64,000 nucleotides of DNA from Sulfurimonas aquatica. GTDB taxonomy: Bacteria > Campylobacterota > Campylobacteria > Campylobacterales > Sulfurimonadaceae. Shown piece by piece: positions 37,567-48,635 of the stretch (position 1 is the first letter of the stretch; every line of letters starts with the position of its first letter). The position numbers were made by a program, and so were the translations under genes. Location of the stretch: assembly GCF_017357825.1 (NCBI RefSeq), contig NZ_CP046072.1, positions 2,480,001-2,544,000 of the forward strand. The letters run 5' to 3'. A model generated the notes under the pieces. It had not been told where the DNA came from. It saw only the letters and a list, made by a program, of their open reading frames with translations, and did not search any database.

Positions 37567-39240
37567 TAGTCAATCCTTTTCATAGTTTCATAATCAAATT
37601 TTACCACTGGCTCACCATGGTGATACTCATAAGGCTTAAAGTCAACATAAGGAACTTTAGAATGGTTCTCTAATGGTGGTGGTGATGTTGGACAGTGCCA
37701 CTCAAGTGTAGTTGCATGCCATGGATTAAGACCTGACTCTTCACCATTTCTCCATCCAGCAATTAAGTTTAAGAACATTACCGTTAAACCAACAAATATA
37801 ACTACTGCACCAACTCCTGAAATTTGATGATAAATTTCAAACTCTGGTAAATAATCAAAATAACGTCTTGGCATACCGTAGTAACCAGCGATAAACATTG
37901 GGAACCAAAGTAAGTTAATACCAATAAAGTTTAGGTAAAAAGCAATTTTAGCCGTTCCTTCATTGTACATTTTACCAGTTACTAATGGGAACCAATAGTG
38001 AAGACCAGCAAATAGTAAGAATACAACACCACCAAGAATAGCATAGTGGAAGTGAGCAACTGAATAGTAAGTATCCTGTAAGTGAATATCAGCACCAATC
38101 ATTGCAATTGTAACACCTGTAAGACCACCAATAGCAAAAGTAATAATTGTACCTAGTGCCCATAACATTGGTGATTTAAGGATAATTTTACCCTTATACA
38201 TTGTAGCAATCCAGTCATAAAACTTAATACCAGTTGGAATAGCAACAAAAAATGTTAGGAATGAGAAAATAGTTTTAGCTATATCTGACATACCAGAAGT
38301 AAATAGGTGGTGACCCCAAACAATATAACCAATACCTGCGATTGATGCAGATGAAAGAGCAATTGTACGGTAACCAAAGATTTCTCTTCTTGAAAACACT
38401 GGAATGATTTCAGACATAATACCAAATGCTGGAAGAATCATAAGATAAACAGCTGGGTGAGAATAAATCCAAAATAGGTGCTGGAATAAAACTGGATCTC
38501 CACCTTTTGCAGGGTCAAATATACCAATACCAAAATATTTCTCTAAGATAGCAAGAACTAATGTAATACCTACAACTGGAGTCGCAAGAAGTTGAATCCA
38601 TGCTGTAGCATAGATACCCCATACAAATAGTGGCATTTTAAAGAAGTCCATACCTGGAGCACGTAAACGGTGAATTGTTACAAGGAAGTTAAGACCTGTA
38701 AGAATTGAAGCCATACCAAGAACAAATGCTGCAACAAGTGTAGTAATAACATTTGTACCAGTATTTAAACTATATGGTGCATAAAATGTCCAACCAGTAT
38801 CTGCAAAATTAAAGTCTAAGCCTTCGCCTGTAAAATTAAACAGTGAAGTTAGAGCGATAATACAACCTACGATGTACAACCAGAATGTAAACCAGTTAAG
38901 ACGTGGGAAAGATACATCTTTAGCCCCAATCATTAATGGCATAACAATATTTCCAAAAATAGCTGGAATACCTGGAATGATAAATAAGAAAATCATAATT
39001 ACACCATGTAGTGTAAAAGCCTGATTAAATGTATCCCCATCCATAAATTGTGCACCTGGTGCAAATAACTCTAATCTCATTAGCATTGCCGTAGAAACAG
39101 CAACTAAAAAGAATGTGAACATAAACAACCGCATACATAATACCAATACGTTTGTGGTCGATTGTCAACATCCACTGCCAAAATGTGCTTTTTGGGTGAC
39201 CAATAGCACAGTGTGTTTCGTCGAAATAAGTTTTACTCAT
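37566..39240 (-). CDS. coxA: Cytochrome c oxidase subunit I, A2 type, with an apparent frameshift
   Basis: The true start is the ATG at 39240 with AAGGAG 6 bases upstream; it reads MSKTYFDETH ... LTIDHKRIGIMYAVV. The frame then breaks near 39115-39131, and the rest continues in the next frame from MFTFFLVAVSTAMLMRLE. Dropping one T from a TTT run (39123-39125) restores a 557-residue protein. The body has heme a His in FTLHGVIM, CuB ligands in WIYSHPAVYLMILP and VWGHHLFTSG, and VAHFHYAILGG. The YS in place of the helix-VI Glu marks the A2 subfamily. It may be a sequencing slip or a real mutation. Confidence 0.9.
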
Positions 39241-40021
39241 TGTTTTCTCCTTTTTTTTGATGGTCGTCCTCTTTTCTTCCAGACTTAACTAGAAAGTAGA
39301 AAAAGCCAAATACTAGCGTTAACATTATTATTGCTGCAAATTTTTCCCAAGCAAAGATATATGTCTTTCCTTTAGCATCATATGCAAAACAATATGGTAA
39401 TGCTTTAGCGATTGTCGAGCCGATTTTACCCTCTGCAGCATCTATTAATGATATTTTAGCATTGAATGGAAGTTGCTCAATACCATTTAAGTATCGAGTC
39501 ACTTTTCCTTCAGGTGATAAAACAATTAATGCAGCAGTATGAATATAATCAACTTTTCCATTATCAGCTACTGTTTTTTGGAATGAAAATCCTACAGTAT
39601 CTGCCAAAACTCCCGAACTATTGTTCTCGCCAATAACAAAATGCCAAGCATCAGCGACATACTCTCTAGTCATAGATGCAAGTAAGTTTTTACGCTTTGC
39701 CGCTGCTAAATCTGCTGGTTCATCCTCAGCAAAACTAACAGTAAGAACTTTATAATCCGTGTTTTCAGCTAGGTCTAATCGACTAAGCATTTTTGCTAAA
39801 TCATTTAGTTGTGGAGTACAGATACCTGCACATCTAAAATAATTAAGCGTAAGAATTGTTGGTTTTCCATCCATTAACTCTTTTAAGGTTTTACTTTTTG
39901 ATTCTTCATCGATAAATGTTAAATCAAGTGGTACCATCACCCCTAACTTCTCTTTGATACCTATAGTATCTGCATTTGCAAAAGTAAGAAGTAAAGATAA
40001 TACCAATATAAATTTTCTCAA
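39233..40021 (-). CDS. SCO1/SenC-family copper chaperone
   Basis: The 262-residue protein has a signal peptide, a thioredoxin-like domain with the copper-binding CAGIC motif (NYFRCAGICTPQLNDLAK) and the later His in YIHTAALIVLSPEGK, and a C-terminal membrane helix (about 228-246). Sco proteins deliver or reduce copper for the CuA centre of subunit II. The gene overlaps coxA by 8 bases and is the first clear member of the oxidase operon. Confidence 0.92.
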   Translation of the reverse strand: MRKFILVLSLLLTFANADTIGIKEKLGVMVPLDLTFIDEESKSKTLKELMDGKPTILTLNYFRCAGICTPQLNDLAKMLSRLDLAENTDYKVLTVSFAEDEPADLAAAKRKNLLASMTREYVADAWHFVIGENNSSGVLADTVGFSFQKTVADNGKVDYIHTAALIVLSPEGKVTRYLNGIEQLPFNAKISLIDAAEGKIGSTIAKALPYCFAYDAKGKTYIFAWEKFAAIIMLTLVFGFFYFLVKSGRKEDDHQKKGENNE

Positions 40022-40098
40022 ATGTACCCTCCTGTAGAAAATAACGCAGAAGTATACAAAAGTTTTGTTTAAATCAAACTTGAACTAATTTATCTATT

Positions 40099-40566
40099 TT
40101 AGATTGATTTAAGTTTTATAACTGATAGTGATGTTGGTCGTATTAATATAAGTGTAACTAATGCTATTAACAAAAACAGATAGAAGTATAAAATCTCCCC
40201 TGAGACCTTGTATGCGATAATACCAAAGACTGTATTGCCTTGGGGTATAAGAAAATACAACAACTTAGTATGCTTTTTTATTTTTAAGTTTAAGTCATAA
40301 TTATTATTACTTTTACTTAAGTCACTATTAGATTTACTTAATTTTCTGATATATCTATACATTAGAATATAATATAATACAGGTAATTCGATTAGCTTAT
40401 ATATAATAAGAAAATAGATAATAAAAATATTGTACTTTCCATCAAAATAAGTAACTGGATCTAATGAAAAGTTTATGTGAAAGATAAAACCAATAATGGC
40501 TATGATGAAGATTGCAGATATCATAATGATTCTGCGTTTATGAAGGTACGTAACTAGTTCTTGCAT
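40099..40566 (-). CDS. Uncharacterised membrane protein near the cytochrome oxidase operon
   Basis: No family was recognised. The 155-residue protein has four hydrophobic helices (about 13-31, 42-68, 97-120, 124-143) and a Ser/Lys/Asn-rich loop. It starts 5 bases after the preceding membrane-protein gene and ends 78 bases before sco. Confidence 0.6.
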   Translation of the reverse strand: MQELVTYLHKRRIIMISAIFIIAIIGFIFHINFSLDPVTYFDGKYNIFIIYFLIIYKLIELPVLYYILMYRYIRKLSKSNSDLSKSNNNYDLNLKIKKHTKLLYFLIPQGNTVFGIIAYKVSGEILYFYLFLLIALVTLILIRPTSLSVIKLKSI

Positions 40567-40571
40567 CTGCT

Positions 40572-41093
40572 TTAGTATAGACTTCTTATACTCACACCTA
40601 TATAGATTGCAATAAGTCCAAGCAGGATGTTAATTGGTAAAAGATGTTCACTTACTAGCCACATACAGTCACTCTGTTTTTGTGGCTTACAGAGTCTACA
40701 ATTTGCCTTACTTAATATCCATGTCATCAATATCATGTTCATAACCATGACTATCCAGATAATAAACTTTGCATTGATGTATTTATATGCTTCAAATTTA
40801 CTACTATCTAATATAAAACCTTCTGCATCCATAGCTTCTTCTCTATAGCCCAATCCCATTAGTATTGAAGTTAGTAATGAAACACTAATAAAAGGAATTA
40901 AAGCGATAAAAAACTTTTTAAAGAGTCCTGCCCTACTTGCAAACCTACGATCTACTTGAGTATCCTTACTTGCAGCTCTAGTTAAAAAGTGAAGTGCAGC
41001 CATTCCCCCTACCCATACAGAAGCAGTTACAACATGTAAAAAAATCACTATATTTGGATAATTATCCATAATAGCATAAATTAGTTCTCTCAT
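40572..41093 (-). CDS. CopD-like integral membrane protein
   Basis: From the ATG at 41093 (GGAG 6 bases upstream) the 173-residue protein has four membrane helices. The first holds IVIFLHVVTASVWVGGMAAL, a pattern like CopD and related heme- or copper-handling membrane proteins (conserved His followed by W and GG). A C-R-L-C pair and another Cys lie in a loop near 135. A GTG at 41105 is an alternative start but would place the ribosome site inside the gene. Location beside Sco and a DsbD_2-type protein suggests copper or heme handling for the oxidase (inference). Confidence 0.6.
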   Translation of the reverse strand: MRELIYAIMDNYPNIVIFLHVVTASVWVGGMAALHFLTRAASKDTQVDRRFASRAGLFKKFFIALIPFISVSLLTSILMGLGYREEAMDAEGFILDSSKFEAYKYINAKFIIWIVMVMNMILMTWILSKANCRLCKPQKQSDCMWLVSEHLLPINILLGLIAIYIGVSIRSLY

Positions 41094-41160
41094 AAAATTC
41101 TCCACTCGATATTATATAAACTGAATCATATCAGCTAATATATTCAAACACTCTTAAATA

Positions 41161-41919
41161 TCAACTTCCACATTTTCCAGATGCACAGCCACTCTCTTTT
41201 GAGTCCATAGCTTTCATAGTGGAGTTTGAGTTATGTAGAAATTTATCATACTGCTTGTAAGCTTTAATAAGAGTCCATCCACCATAAAAAATAACAGTTA
41301 TCGCAGCTAGATTTAGCATAATTTGTCTAAATCTATTTTGTGTGAAAAGCCCTACTATAAATGCAAAGCTAAAGAGTGTTGGAATAGTAAAAATTCCAAA
41401 TATAAACATTACTATTCCGCCAAGTAGTGCTGATTCAGTTGTAGTTGCGGTTACTAGCATTGTGTAAACTAATCCACACGGAAGAAGTCCATTTAACATT
41501 CCAAGTATAAAAAAACTTTTTAGGGTAGCTGAGCTAAGCTGAGCTTTGAAAATTCTCTTAAACCAATTATGTTTTGTAATAGGATACTCAATAGTGTTTA
41601 AAAATTTCAACTTACCTGCAAAGGAGAGGCCCATCAAAATCATCATAATACCAGTAAGTCCAAATAAAATTGCTCTTGAAAGCGGGGTTACATCCCATAA
41701 GGAACCAAAATATCCAAATAAAATACCCAGAAGTGTATAAGAAGTAACCCTTCCAATGTTATATAAAAAATGAGAAAATATTTGTGCTGTTTTTGAATCT
41801 TCAGGTTTGATTTTTGCAGTAGTGTATGTAACTATAAAGCCTCCACACATTCCTATGCAGTGACCGATAGAGCCTAGTAAAGCAAAACTAATAATCGCAG
41901 CTAATTCAATATTTTCCAT
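41161..41919 (-). CDS. Sulfite exporter TauE/SafE-like (DsbD_2/UreH type) membrane protein
   Basis: The 252-residue protein has six membrane helices, the motif GSIGHCIGMCGGFI at residues 16-29 and GMLNGLLPCGLVYTML in the middle, plus a Cys-rich C-terminus (GCASGKCGS). Proteins of this type are often next to cbb3 or CcoI genes and are thought to move copper or reducing equivalents. It lies between carA and the oxidase cluster. Confidence 0.82.
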   Translation of the reverse strand: MENIELAAIISFALLGSIGHCIGMCGGFIVTYTTAKIKPEDSKTAQIFSHFLYNIGRVTSYTLLGILFGYFGSLWDVTPLSRAILFGLTGIMMILMGLSFAGKLKFLNTIEYPITKHNWFKRIFKAQLSSATLKSFFILGMLNGLLPCGLVYTMLVTATTTESALLGGIVMFIFGIFTIPTLFSFAFIVGLFTQNRFRQIMLNLAAITVIFYGGWTLIKAYKQYDKFLHNSNSTMKAMDSKESGCASGKCGS

Positions 41920-41943
41920 GTGTATAATTAAGCTTTAATCTAA

Positions 41944-43089
41944 CTATCTATTTTCTTTCATAAGAGTCACAAACTCAGAAAATATATATGCACTCTCTTT
42001 TGGACCAGGGCTAGCTTCAGGATGATGCTGTACTGAAAATATTGGAGAATCTTTATATTTCAGTCCTTCTATTGTGTTGTCAAAAAGATTAGTATGAGTT
42101 ATATCAGCAATTTCAACTATATTATCAGGAACATTATAGTTATGATTTTGTGCAGTTATCTCAATAAAGCCACTCTTTTCATTTTTAACAGGATGATTTC
42201 CACCATGATGGCCAAACTTTAATTTAAAAGTATCATAACCATGTGAGATGGAGAGAAGTTGATGGCCCAAACATATACCAAACATTGGTATCTTTGCTGT
42301 GATCAGCTTTTTAATCTGCTCTTGTTCTTTTTTAAGTACAAGTGGATCACCAGGACCGTTTGATAAGAAAACACCATCTATTGACTTCTCTTTATATGCT
42401 TGTATTAAATCTTCGGCAATAAAATCATTTGGTATTACTTCTACTCCTATTCCCGCTCCAACAAGTTCATTTAAGATATTGCGTTTAACACCGAAATCTA
42501 TAACTGCTATTTTTACTTCTGTTTGTGGAGCTTCATTATATTTAAACTCCGTAGAAGAGTATGTGCCACTTGTATGTTTATAAACTTTTTTTGTACTTAC
42601 TTGCTCTATATAATTAATATCTTCAATACGAGGAGATGATTCAAGAATCTTTTTCAGTTCATCTTTGTCGCTTATTTCACTAGAAGCTATCATCATCATG
42701 GAACCTTCGGCTCTTAACATTTTTGTTAAATATCTTGTGTCAATATTACAGATACCCATAACATTGTGTTTAACTAAAAAACTATCAAGCGATTCTTCCG
42801 CTCTAAAGTTAGAATAACGTGGCTGGTATTTTCTTACTATCATGCCTTTAGCATGTGCGCCTGCGCTCTCCATATCCTGCTCGTTAGTCCCTACATTACC
42901 TATTTCAGGCATTGTAAATGTAACAAATTGACCAGCGTATGATGGATCAGACATAATCTCTTGATAACCGCTAAGAGAAGTGTTAAATACAATTTCACCC
43001 ACTACCGTATTATCTGCACCAAAGCTATTTGCTTCTAAAAATGTTCCATTTTCAAGGTATATCCAAACTTTTTTCAATGCATCACTCAT
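41944..43089 (-). CDS. carA: Carbamoyl-phosphate synthase small subunit
   Basis: The 381-residue glutaminase subunit gives ammonia for carbamoyl phosphate, used in arginine and pyrimidine synthesis. The class I amidotransferase triad is visible: Cys in MFGICLGHQLLS, His in VQHHPEASPGP and the nearby Glu. The N-terminal domain has GEIVFNTSLSGYQEIMSDPS. It starts 3 bases after the DUF507 gene. carB is not in the window. Confidence 0.97.
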   Translation of the reverse strand: MSDALKKVWIYLENGTFLEANSFGADNTVVGEIVFNTSLSGYQEIMSDPSYAGQFVTFTMPEIGNVGTNEQDMESAGAHAKGMIVRKYQPRYSNFRAEESLDSFLVKHNVMGICNIDTRYLTKMLRAEGSMMMIASSEISDKDELKKILESSPRIEDINYIEQVSTKKVYKHTSGTYSSTEFKYNEAPQTEVKIAVIDFGVKRNILNELVGAGIGVEVIPNDFIAEDLIQAYKEKSIDGVFLSNGPGDPLVLKKEQEQIKKLITAKIPMFGICLGHQLLSISHGYDTFKLKFGHHGGNHPVKNEKSGFIEITAQNHNYNVPDNIVEIADITHTNLFDNTIEGLKYKDSPIFSVQHHPEASPGPKESAYIFSEFVTLMKENR

Positions 43090-43092
43090 TTT

Positions 43093-43644
43093 TTACTCCA
43101 TACCTCTTTTAGTCATCTCTTCACGATAGAGCTTTTCATGTAAAATTTCAAACTCATCAGTTCCTGGAATAAACTTTCTCTTATATGAACGAATTTTATC
43201 CATTACTGCGTCTTCAATTTCTGAAGTATCTGCAAGAAAAGACGTCATTGCGTTATAAATAATATTTTTAATGCGATTTTCCGTAACGTCAAAATGGATT
43301 AAATCTTCTTCATATAGTTCATCTAAAACTTTATGAGCAATATCTGAAAATCTCTCTTCATAATTTAAGATTACGTCAAATTCTGGAGCTAGTTTTTTCT
43401 TAATCATAAAAAAGAGTTGTCTCTCATCTGCGAGCATAAATTCTATCTCTTCTTCATTATCATCGCAGATGTCATTTACCTTATCTTCGAGTGCCATCTC
43501 TTTTTTAACATTCTCTTCAAGAATTTTTTGAGCTTCAAAAGCAACAGGCTCTAAGCCCCTAGTCATAGTTACAACACCACTTTTATTTAAATCAATCGCT
43601 ATTTTATTTGATATATGAGGAATAGTTTTTAGTGATATTTTCAT
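43093..43644 (-). CDS. DUF507 family protein
   Basis: The 183-residue, mostly helical acidic protein matches the DUF507 pattern: KISLKTIPHISNKIAIDL at the start, and ADERQLFFMIKKKLAPEF in the middle. Its role is unknown. It is directly upstream of carA. Confidence 0.8.
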   Translation of the reverse strand: MKISLKTIPHISNKIAIDLNKSGVVTMTRGLEPVAFEAQKILEENVKKEMALEDKVNDICDDNEEEIEFMLADERQLFFMIKKKLAPEFDVILNYEERFSDIAHKVLDELYEEDLIHFDVTENRIKNIIYNAMTSFLADTSEIEDAVMDKIRSYKRKFIPGTDEFEILHEKLYREEMTKRGME

Positions 43645-43708
43645 CTGTGTAGGACCCTACTTATTAATTAAATTTGGACATTTTACACTAATTAAAGTAA
43701 AAGTTTGA

Positions 43709-44218
43709 TTACTTACTTAAAAGTTGTGAGAGGAGTGATGCTTTTTGTGGATCCATTTTAGTTAAAATTTTTCCTACTACTTTCGGTTTAAGTGATTGTA
43801 AAATAACTGAGGCTTCATTTGCTTGCATCTCAGAAAGTATATTGGAAGCTGCAGCTGGCTTCATCTTTGCAAATGTTTGAGCAATTTTACTCATTTTAGT
43901 ATCTCTTAGCTGCTCTAAAATAGCCTCATTTTTAGCTAACATCTCTTTTATACTCTTCTCTTTTTGAGATACTTCTAAAAGCTTAGAATCAACGCCTTCT
44001 TCTTGGATAGCCAGTTTCTTCTCTTTTTGTTTTAGCAACTCTTCTGTTGCAGTTTTAAGTGCACTTAGAGACTGTTTTTGTTCATCAATTCTTTCTAGTT
44101 CAACAAGAAGTTCACTTTTTCTTTCTTGAAATATCTCTGTACATTCAAACAATCTATCACTAGTATCAAGTGAAAATAGAAGTGAATAAAAGAGAGATAA
44201 AAGTAGTATAATTTTCAT
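43709..44218 (-). CDS. MotE-like flagellar motor protein
   Basis: The 169-residue protein has a signal peptide (MKIILLLSLFYSLLFS), a long coiled coil (about 30-110) and a C-terminal helical repeat region with MKPAAASNILSEMQANEASVILQ and LTKMDPQKASLLSQLL. This is the MotE/MgtE-N-like layout of a periplasmic flagellar motor chaperone. Its start overlaps the fliJ-like gene by 4 bases. Confidence 0.78.
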   Translation of the reverse strand: MKIILLLSLFYSLLFSLDTSDRLFECTEIFQERKSELLVELERIDEQKQSLSALKTATEELLKQKEKKLAIQEEGVDSKLLEVSQKEKSIKEMLAKNEAILEQLRDTKMSKIAQTFAKMKPAAASNILSEMQANEASVILQSLKPKVVGKILTKMDPQKASLLSQLLSK

Positions 44219-44649
44219 GAAGCTTCCTCTATATTTCTTTTATTATCATAAGTAATAAGTGCTATATCATCTAACTCTTTGGACTCTTTTACTTTTTGAA
44301 GTTTAATCATCATTTTTATCTCTTGAACGTCAAGATAGTTAAATTTTTCAAACTCAATCATATCTAACTTTAGTCTCTCTTTAGCAGCTCTAATCTCATT
44401 TTTAGCAAAATCAACCCACTCTTCATTATGCTTTATCAATGAACGCTGAGAATCTAAAAGGGTTCTTGATGATAAAAATTCTGATATTGTGCCAGATTTA
44501 GGAGTATGTATGTTTTGAAGTTGTGTGTATGAGGATTCAAGTGCCTCTTGTGCATTTTTTAAATTATTATTAGCAGACTCTAAAACTCTCTCACTCTTTT
44601 GCATTATGTTTTTTTTAACACTTACAAGAGAGGTATATCGAGTTTTCAT
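44215..44649 (-). CDS. FliJ-like flagellar export coiled-coil protein
   Basis: The 144-residue protein is almost entirely alpha-helical coiled coil, starting with the FliJ-like MKTRYTSLVSVKKNIMQKSE. FliJ is a stalk-like part of the flagellar export ATPase. Pairing with a MotE-like gene, overlapping by 4 bases, supports the flagellar role. Primary sequence is poorly conserved in this family, so the call rests on pattern and context. Confidence 0.68.
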   Translation of the reverse strand: MKTRYTSLVSVKKNIMQKSERVLESANNNLKNAQEALESSYTQLQNIHTPKSGTISEFLSSRTLLDSQRSLIKHNEEWVDFAKNEIRAAKERLKLDMIEFEKFNYLDVQEIKMMIKLQKVKESKELDDIALITYDNKRNIEEAS

Positions 44650-44676
44650 AACGAGTGCCTTAAAGTTTGAATTACA

Positions 44677-45942
<1,266 letters not shown>

Positions 45943-45946
45943 CTAA

Positions 45947-46795
45947 TTACTTCGTTAATTCTTCACAGATAGTATCTGTGTATATTGCAAAACCTACTGA
46001 TGTGAGATTTTCATTTTTATATCTTCCACCACGTGCATAAACTTCATTACCATTAATACATCTAAAAAAGACTTCATCATAATAGAGCATTTTTGCATAA
46101 TACAGAGGTGCAATTACCGTATTTTTACATGATATTTCAGAACACAATTTCTTCATTTTTTCTAGTTCTTCTTTTATTGCTTGTGGCGCCAAAGCTATAA
46201 CATCATCTATCTGCTTAACATATTGTAAATATACAAGTTTTGTAAGCCATTCTACTTTTAAGCTTATAAACTTATCGATATTTATATGTATAAAATCATC
46301 AATACTTAGTTCATCAAACATTTCAACTAAAAGTTTAGGAATCATGATATTTGATATCTGCGTTAATGGATTAATCTCTAACTTATCAAAAATATCTATC
46401 GCTAAATTTAAAACAGTTGATAACTTCTGCTCACCCATGTACTCCACGCCAACTTGATACTGTTCATGTGTTGGATAAGTTACAACCGGCTGAATGTAAA
46501 ACCACTTTTTCTGCTCTGTATTTGCTCCTAGACGCTTCTCAATAATACGAACCACGTCAATGGTAGAGTCAGCACGGAGTGATAAAGAGTTGTTCTTTTC
46601 ATCGTTTACTCTAATAAGCTTTTTTTCATCAGCAATACTTAGATGCTGGTGATATGAAAAGATTGGAGTTACTATCTCTTCATATCCATCTGCATATAAA
46701 ATTTCACTAGCGACATTTTCTACATGGCGTTTAACTCTTGCACTTTGGCCAAAGTAAAGTTTTGAGCCATTTGGAATTTCATGTTCAAGTATCAT
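45947..46795 (-). CDS. hisZ: ATP phosphoribosyltransferase regulatory subunit HisZ
   Basis: The 282-residue protein is a class II histidyl-tRNA synthetase-like paralogue without the anticodon domain. It has EIVTPIFSYHQHLS and SLRADSTIDVVRII (motif 2-like) and the C-terminal YARGGRYKNENLTSVGFAI. HisZ activates the short form of HisG in histidine synthesis. Length and missing C-terminal domain separate it from HisS. The stop of the upstream aminotransferase gene overlaps its start by one base. Confidence 0.85.
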   Translation of the reverse strand: MILEHEIPNGSKLYFGQSARVKRHVENVASEILYADGYEEIVTPIFSYHQHLSIADEKKLIRVNDEKNNSLSLRADSTIDVVRIIEKRLGANTEQKKWFYIQPVVTYPTHEQYQVGVEYMGEQKLSTVLNLAIDIFDKLEINPLTQISNIMIPKLLVEMFDELSIDDFIHINIDKFISLKVEWLTKLVYLQYVKQIDDVIALAPQAIKEELEKMKKLCSEISCKNTVIAPLYYAKMLYYDEVFFRCINGNEVYARGGRYKNENLTSVGFAIYTDTICEELTK

Positions 46796-47907
46796 TATTT
46801 AGCCATTGCAAATGTAATTTCATTAAAAATTCGATTTGCAGTTCCATCATACTTTCTTCTGCCAAGCTTATCAAGTGAAAGCTCAACAGCGTTTACAACC
46901 CATGCCATTTCATAGTTTGAGATAAGCCCCATTTGGTTAATGCGAAATATTTTACCTTTTAAGTGGTCTTGCCCACCTGCTACATTTACGTCAAATTTTT
47001 CTTTTAATAGATTACGAATTTCACTAGCATTTTCATCATCTATTGTTGTCATTGACTTTGCAGGAGACTTAGGATAAATGTGCAGTCCTAAAGCTTCTAA
47101 CGCAGAGCCAACGGCATTTGAGCGAACTTCAGTATCAGCATAAAGCTTATCTATTCCACCATCAACTTCAATCATTTTTAAAACTTCTAAAAGGCCAATT
47201 ATTAGAGTTGTAGCAGCTGTCCATGCAGTTGTATTTTCTCTTTGCTTAGCTATTTCGGTTGCAAGATTTAAATAATAACCTTTACCTGCTCCTATTTTTT
47301 CTATAGCACTATTTGAGAGTCCTAAGATTGATAAACCTGGTGGAAGCATAAGCGCTTTTTGACTTCCAGCAATTAAACAGTCAATATTTGTAATGTCAAT
47401 TGATTCAACGCCAACAGCTGTGATTCCATCAGCTATTATCATAATATTTGGGTTTATCTCTTTTGCCGCTTTAGCTATCTCTTCTACTGGGTGGCGAAGT
47501 CCACCAGCTGATTCGCTAATTTGTACCGCAATCGCATCAATACTTGAATCACTTTTAAGAGCACTAACAATAGCTTCAACACTTACAGGCGTATTCCATT
47601 CATTTTTTATCTCTTGTGAACCCAGCCCATTTGCTTTTGCTATCTTTCCAAAACGCTCACCAAATTTTCCAGAGTTAACATTTAAAAGTGTGTTATGACA
47701 CAAGTTAATTACAGCCGCTTCCATAGCACCCGTACCACTTGAAGCTATCATTACAACTTCATCAGTTTTAAAAAGCTTAAAAAGATGCTTTCTTGTCTCT
47801 TCGAATATCGCTTCAAATTCAGGAGTACGGTGATGCATCGTCTCATCACTCATTGCATTACGAACATTTTGTGGAACTGGAGTTGGTCCAGGAGTAAAAA
47901 GTAACAT
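46795..47907 (-). CDS. Class V aminotransferase (alanine-glyoxylate/serine-pyruvate type)
   Basis: The 370-residue PLP enzyme begins LLFTPGPTPVPQNVRNAMS, and has DETMHHRTPEFEAIF, SSGTGAMEAAVINL and the lysine motif IAGSQKALMLPPGLSIL. This fits the alanine-glyoxylate, serine-glyoxylate or serine-pyruvate aminotransferase group. The exact substrate cannot be read from sequence. It is followed with one base of overlap by hisZ. Confidence 0.88.
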   Translation of the reverse strand: MLLFTPGPTPVPQNVRNAMSDETMHHRTPEFEAIFEETRKHLFKLFKTDEVVMIASSGTGAMEAAVINLCHNTLLNVNSGKFGERFGKIAKANGLGSQEIKNEWNTPVSVEAIVSALKSDSSIDAIAVQISESAGGLRHPVEEIAKAAKEINPNIMIIADGITAVGVESIDITNIDCLIAGSQKALMLPPGLSILGLSNSAIEKIGAGKGYYLNLATEIAKQRENTTAWTAATTLIIGLLEVLKMIEVDGGIDKLYADTEVRSNAVGSALEALGLHIYPKSPAKSMTTIDDENASEIRNLLKEKFDVNVAGGQDHLKGKIFRINQMGLISNYEMAWVVNAVELSLDKLGRRKYDGTANRIFNEITFAMAK

Positions 47908-48092
47908 TATAAATTCCTAACAAGGTTTAGTGTTTCATACAGATAAAAAGGTCTTCTCTATCATAAAAACCTCGTATTATATCGAAATAAGTTTAAATAT
48001 AGTTCCCTGTTAATCCACTTTGGCATTCTAGCCCTCATTTTATATCTATTGAACTATTTTGATTAGAACTATAACCTCAACTATTAAGGAAC

Positions 48093-48488
48093 TTATTTTG
48101 ATGCCATTCTTGCTGTTATTTTGTCTAATGTTGTAAAAATTGTATTTTCGTTAAATGGTTTCACTAAATAACCATTTGCCCCTTTTCTTATCATCTTTAG
48201 TACATCTTTCTTTGTACCATCTGTTGTTGCCATAACTATACGTATTCTATTCCACTCTTTATGCTCGCGAACTCTATCGACGACCTCTTCACCATTCATG
48301 TTTGGCATATTCCAATCAAGAAACATAATATCAATTCGCTCTTTTTTCATAACCTCTAATGCTTCAATTCCATCTTGCGCTTCAAAGGTTTTAAATGCTT
48401 TCCAATGAGATTTATCAAAATAACGGCTTACTGCACTTGATAATACATGTCGGCTAATCTTACTGTCATCTACAATTAGTATGTTCAT
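48093..48488 (-). CDS. Single-domain response regulator (CheY-like)
   Basis: The 131-residue protein is a stand-alone receiver domain: acidic pair in LIVDDSKISR, phosphorylated Asp in IMFLDWNMPNMNGEEV, Thr in VMATTDG and Lys in YLVKPFNE. No output domain is present. It has about 185 bases of non-coding DNA before the next gene on one side and 147 on the other; no kinase is adjacent. Confidence 0.93.
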   Translation of the reverse strand: MNILIVDDSKISRHVLSSAVSRYFDKSHWKAFKTFEAQDGIEALEVMKKERIDIMFLDWNMPNMNGEEVVDRVREHKEWNRIRIVMATTDGTKKDVLKMIRKGANGYLVKPFNENTIFTTLDKITARMASK

Positions 48489-48635
48489 GCTTTTGCCTTT
48501 GTGCTATTATAATAAAATATTATCACAAATAACTACAATTGCAAATTATATAAACTCTAACCTCAAAAAGTCAAAAGCTTTTTTAGATAAAATTTGTAAA
48601 AATTAATACAAATATAAAAGTAATAAAGGATTATA

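Noticed and set aside
39025-39240. A separate 71-residue protein
   Set aside because: Its first 38 residues are the true N-terminus of CoxA; the rest is the out-of-frame tail after the frameshift.
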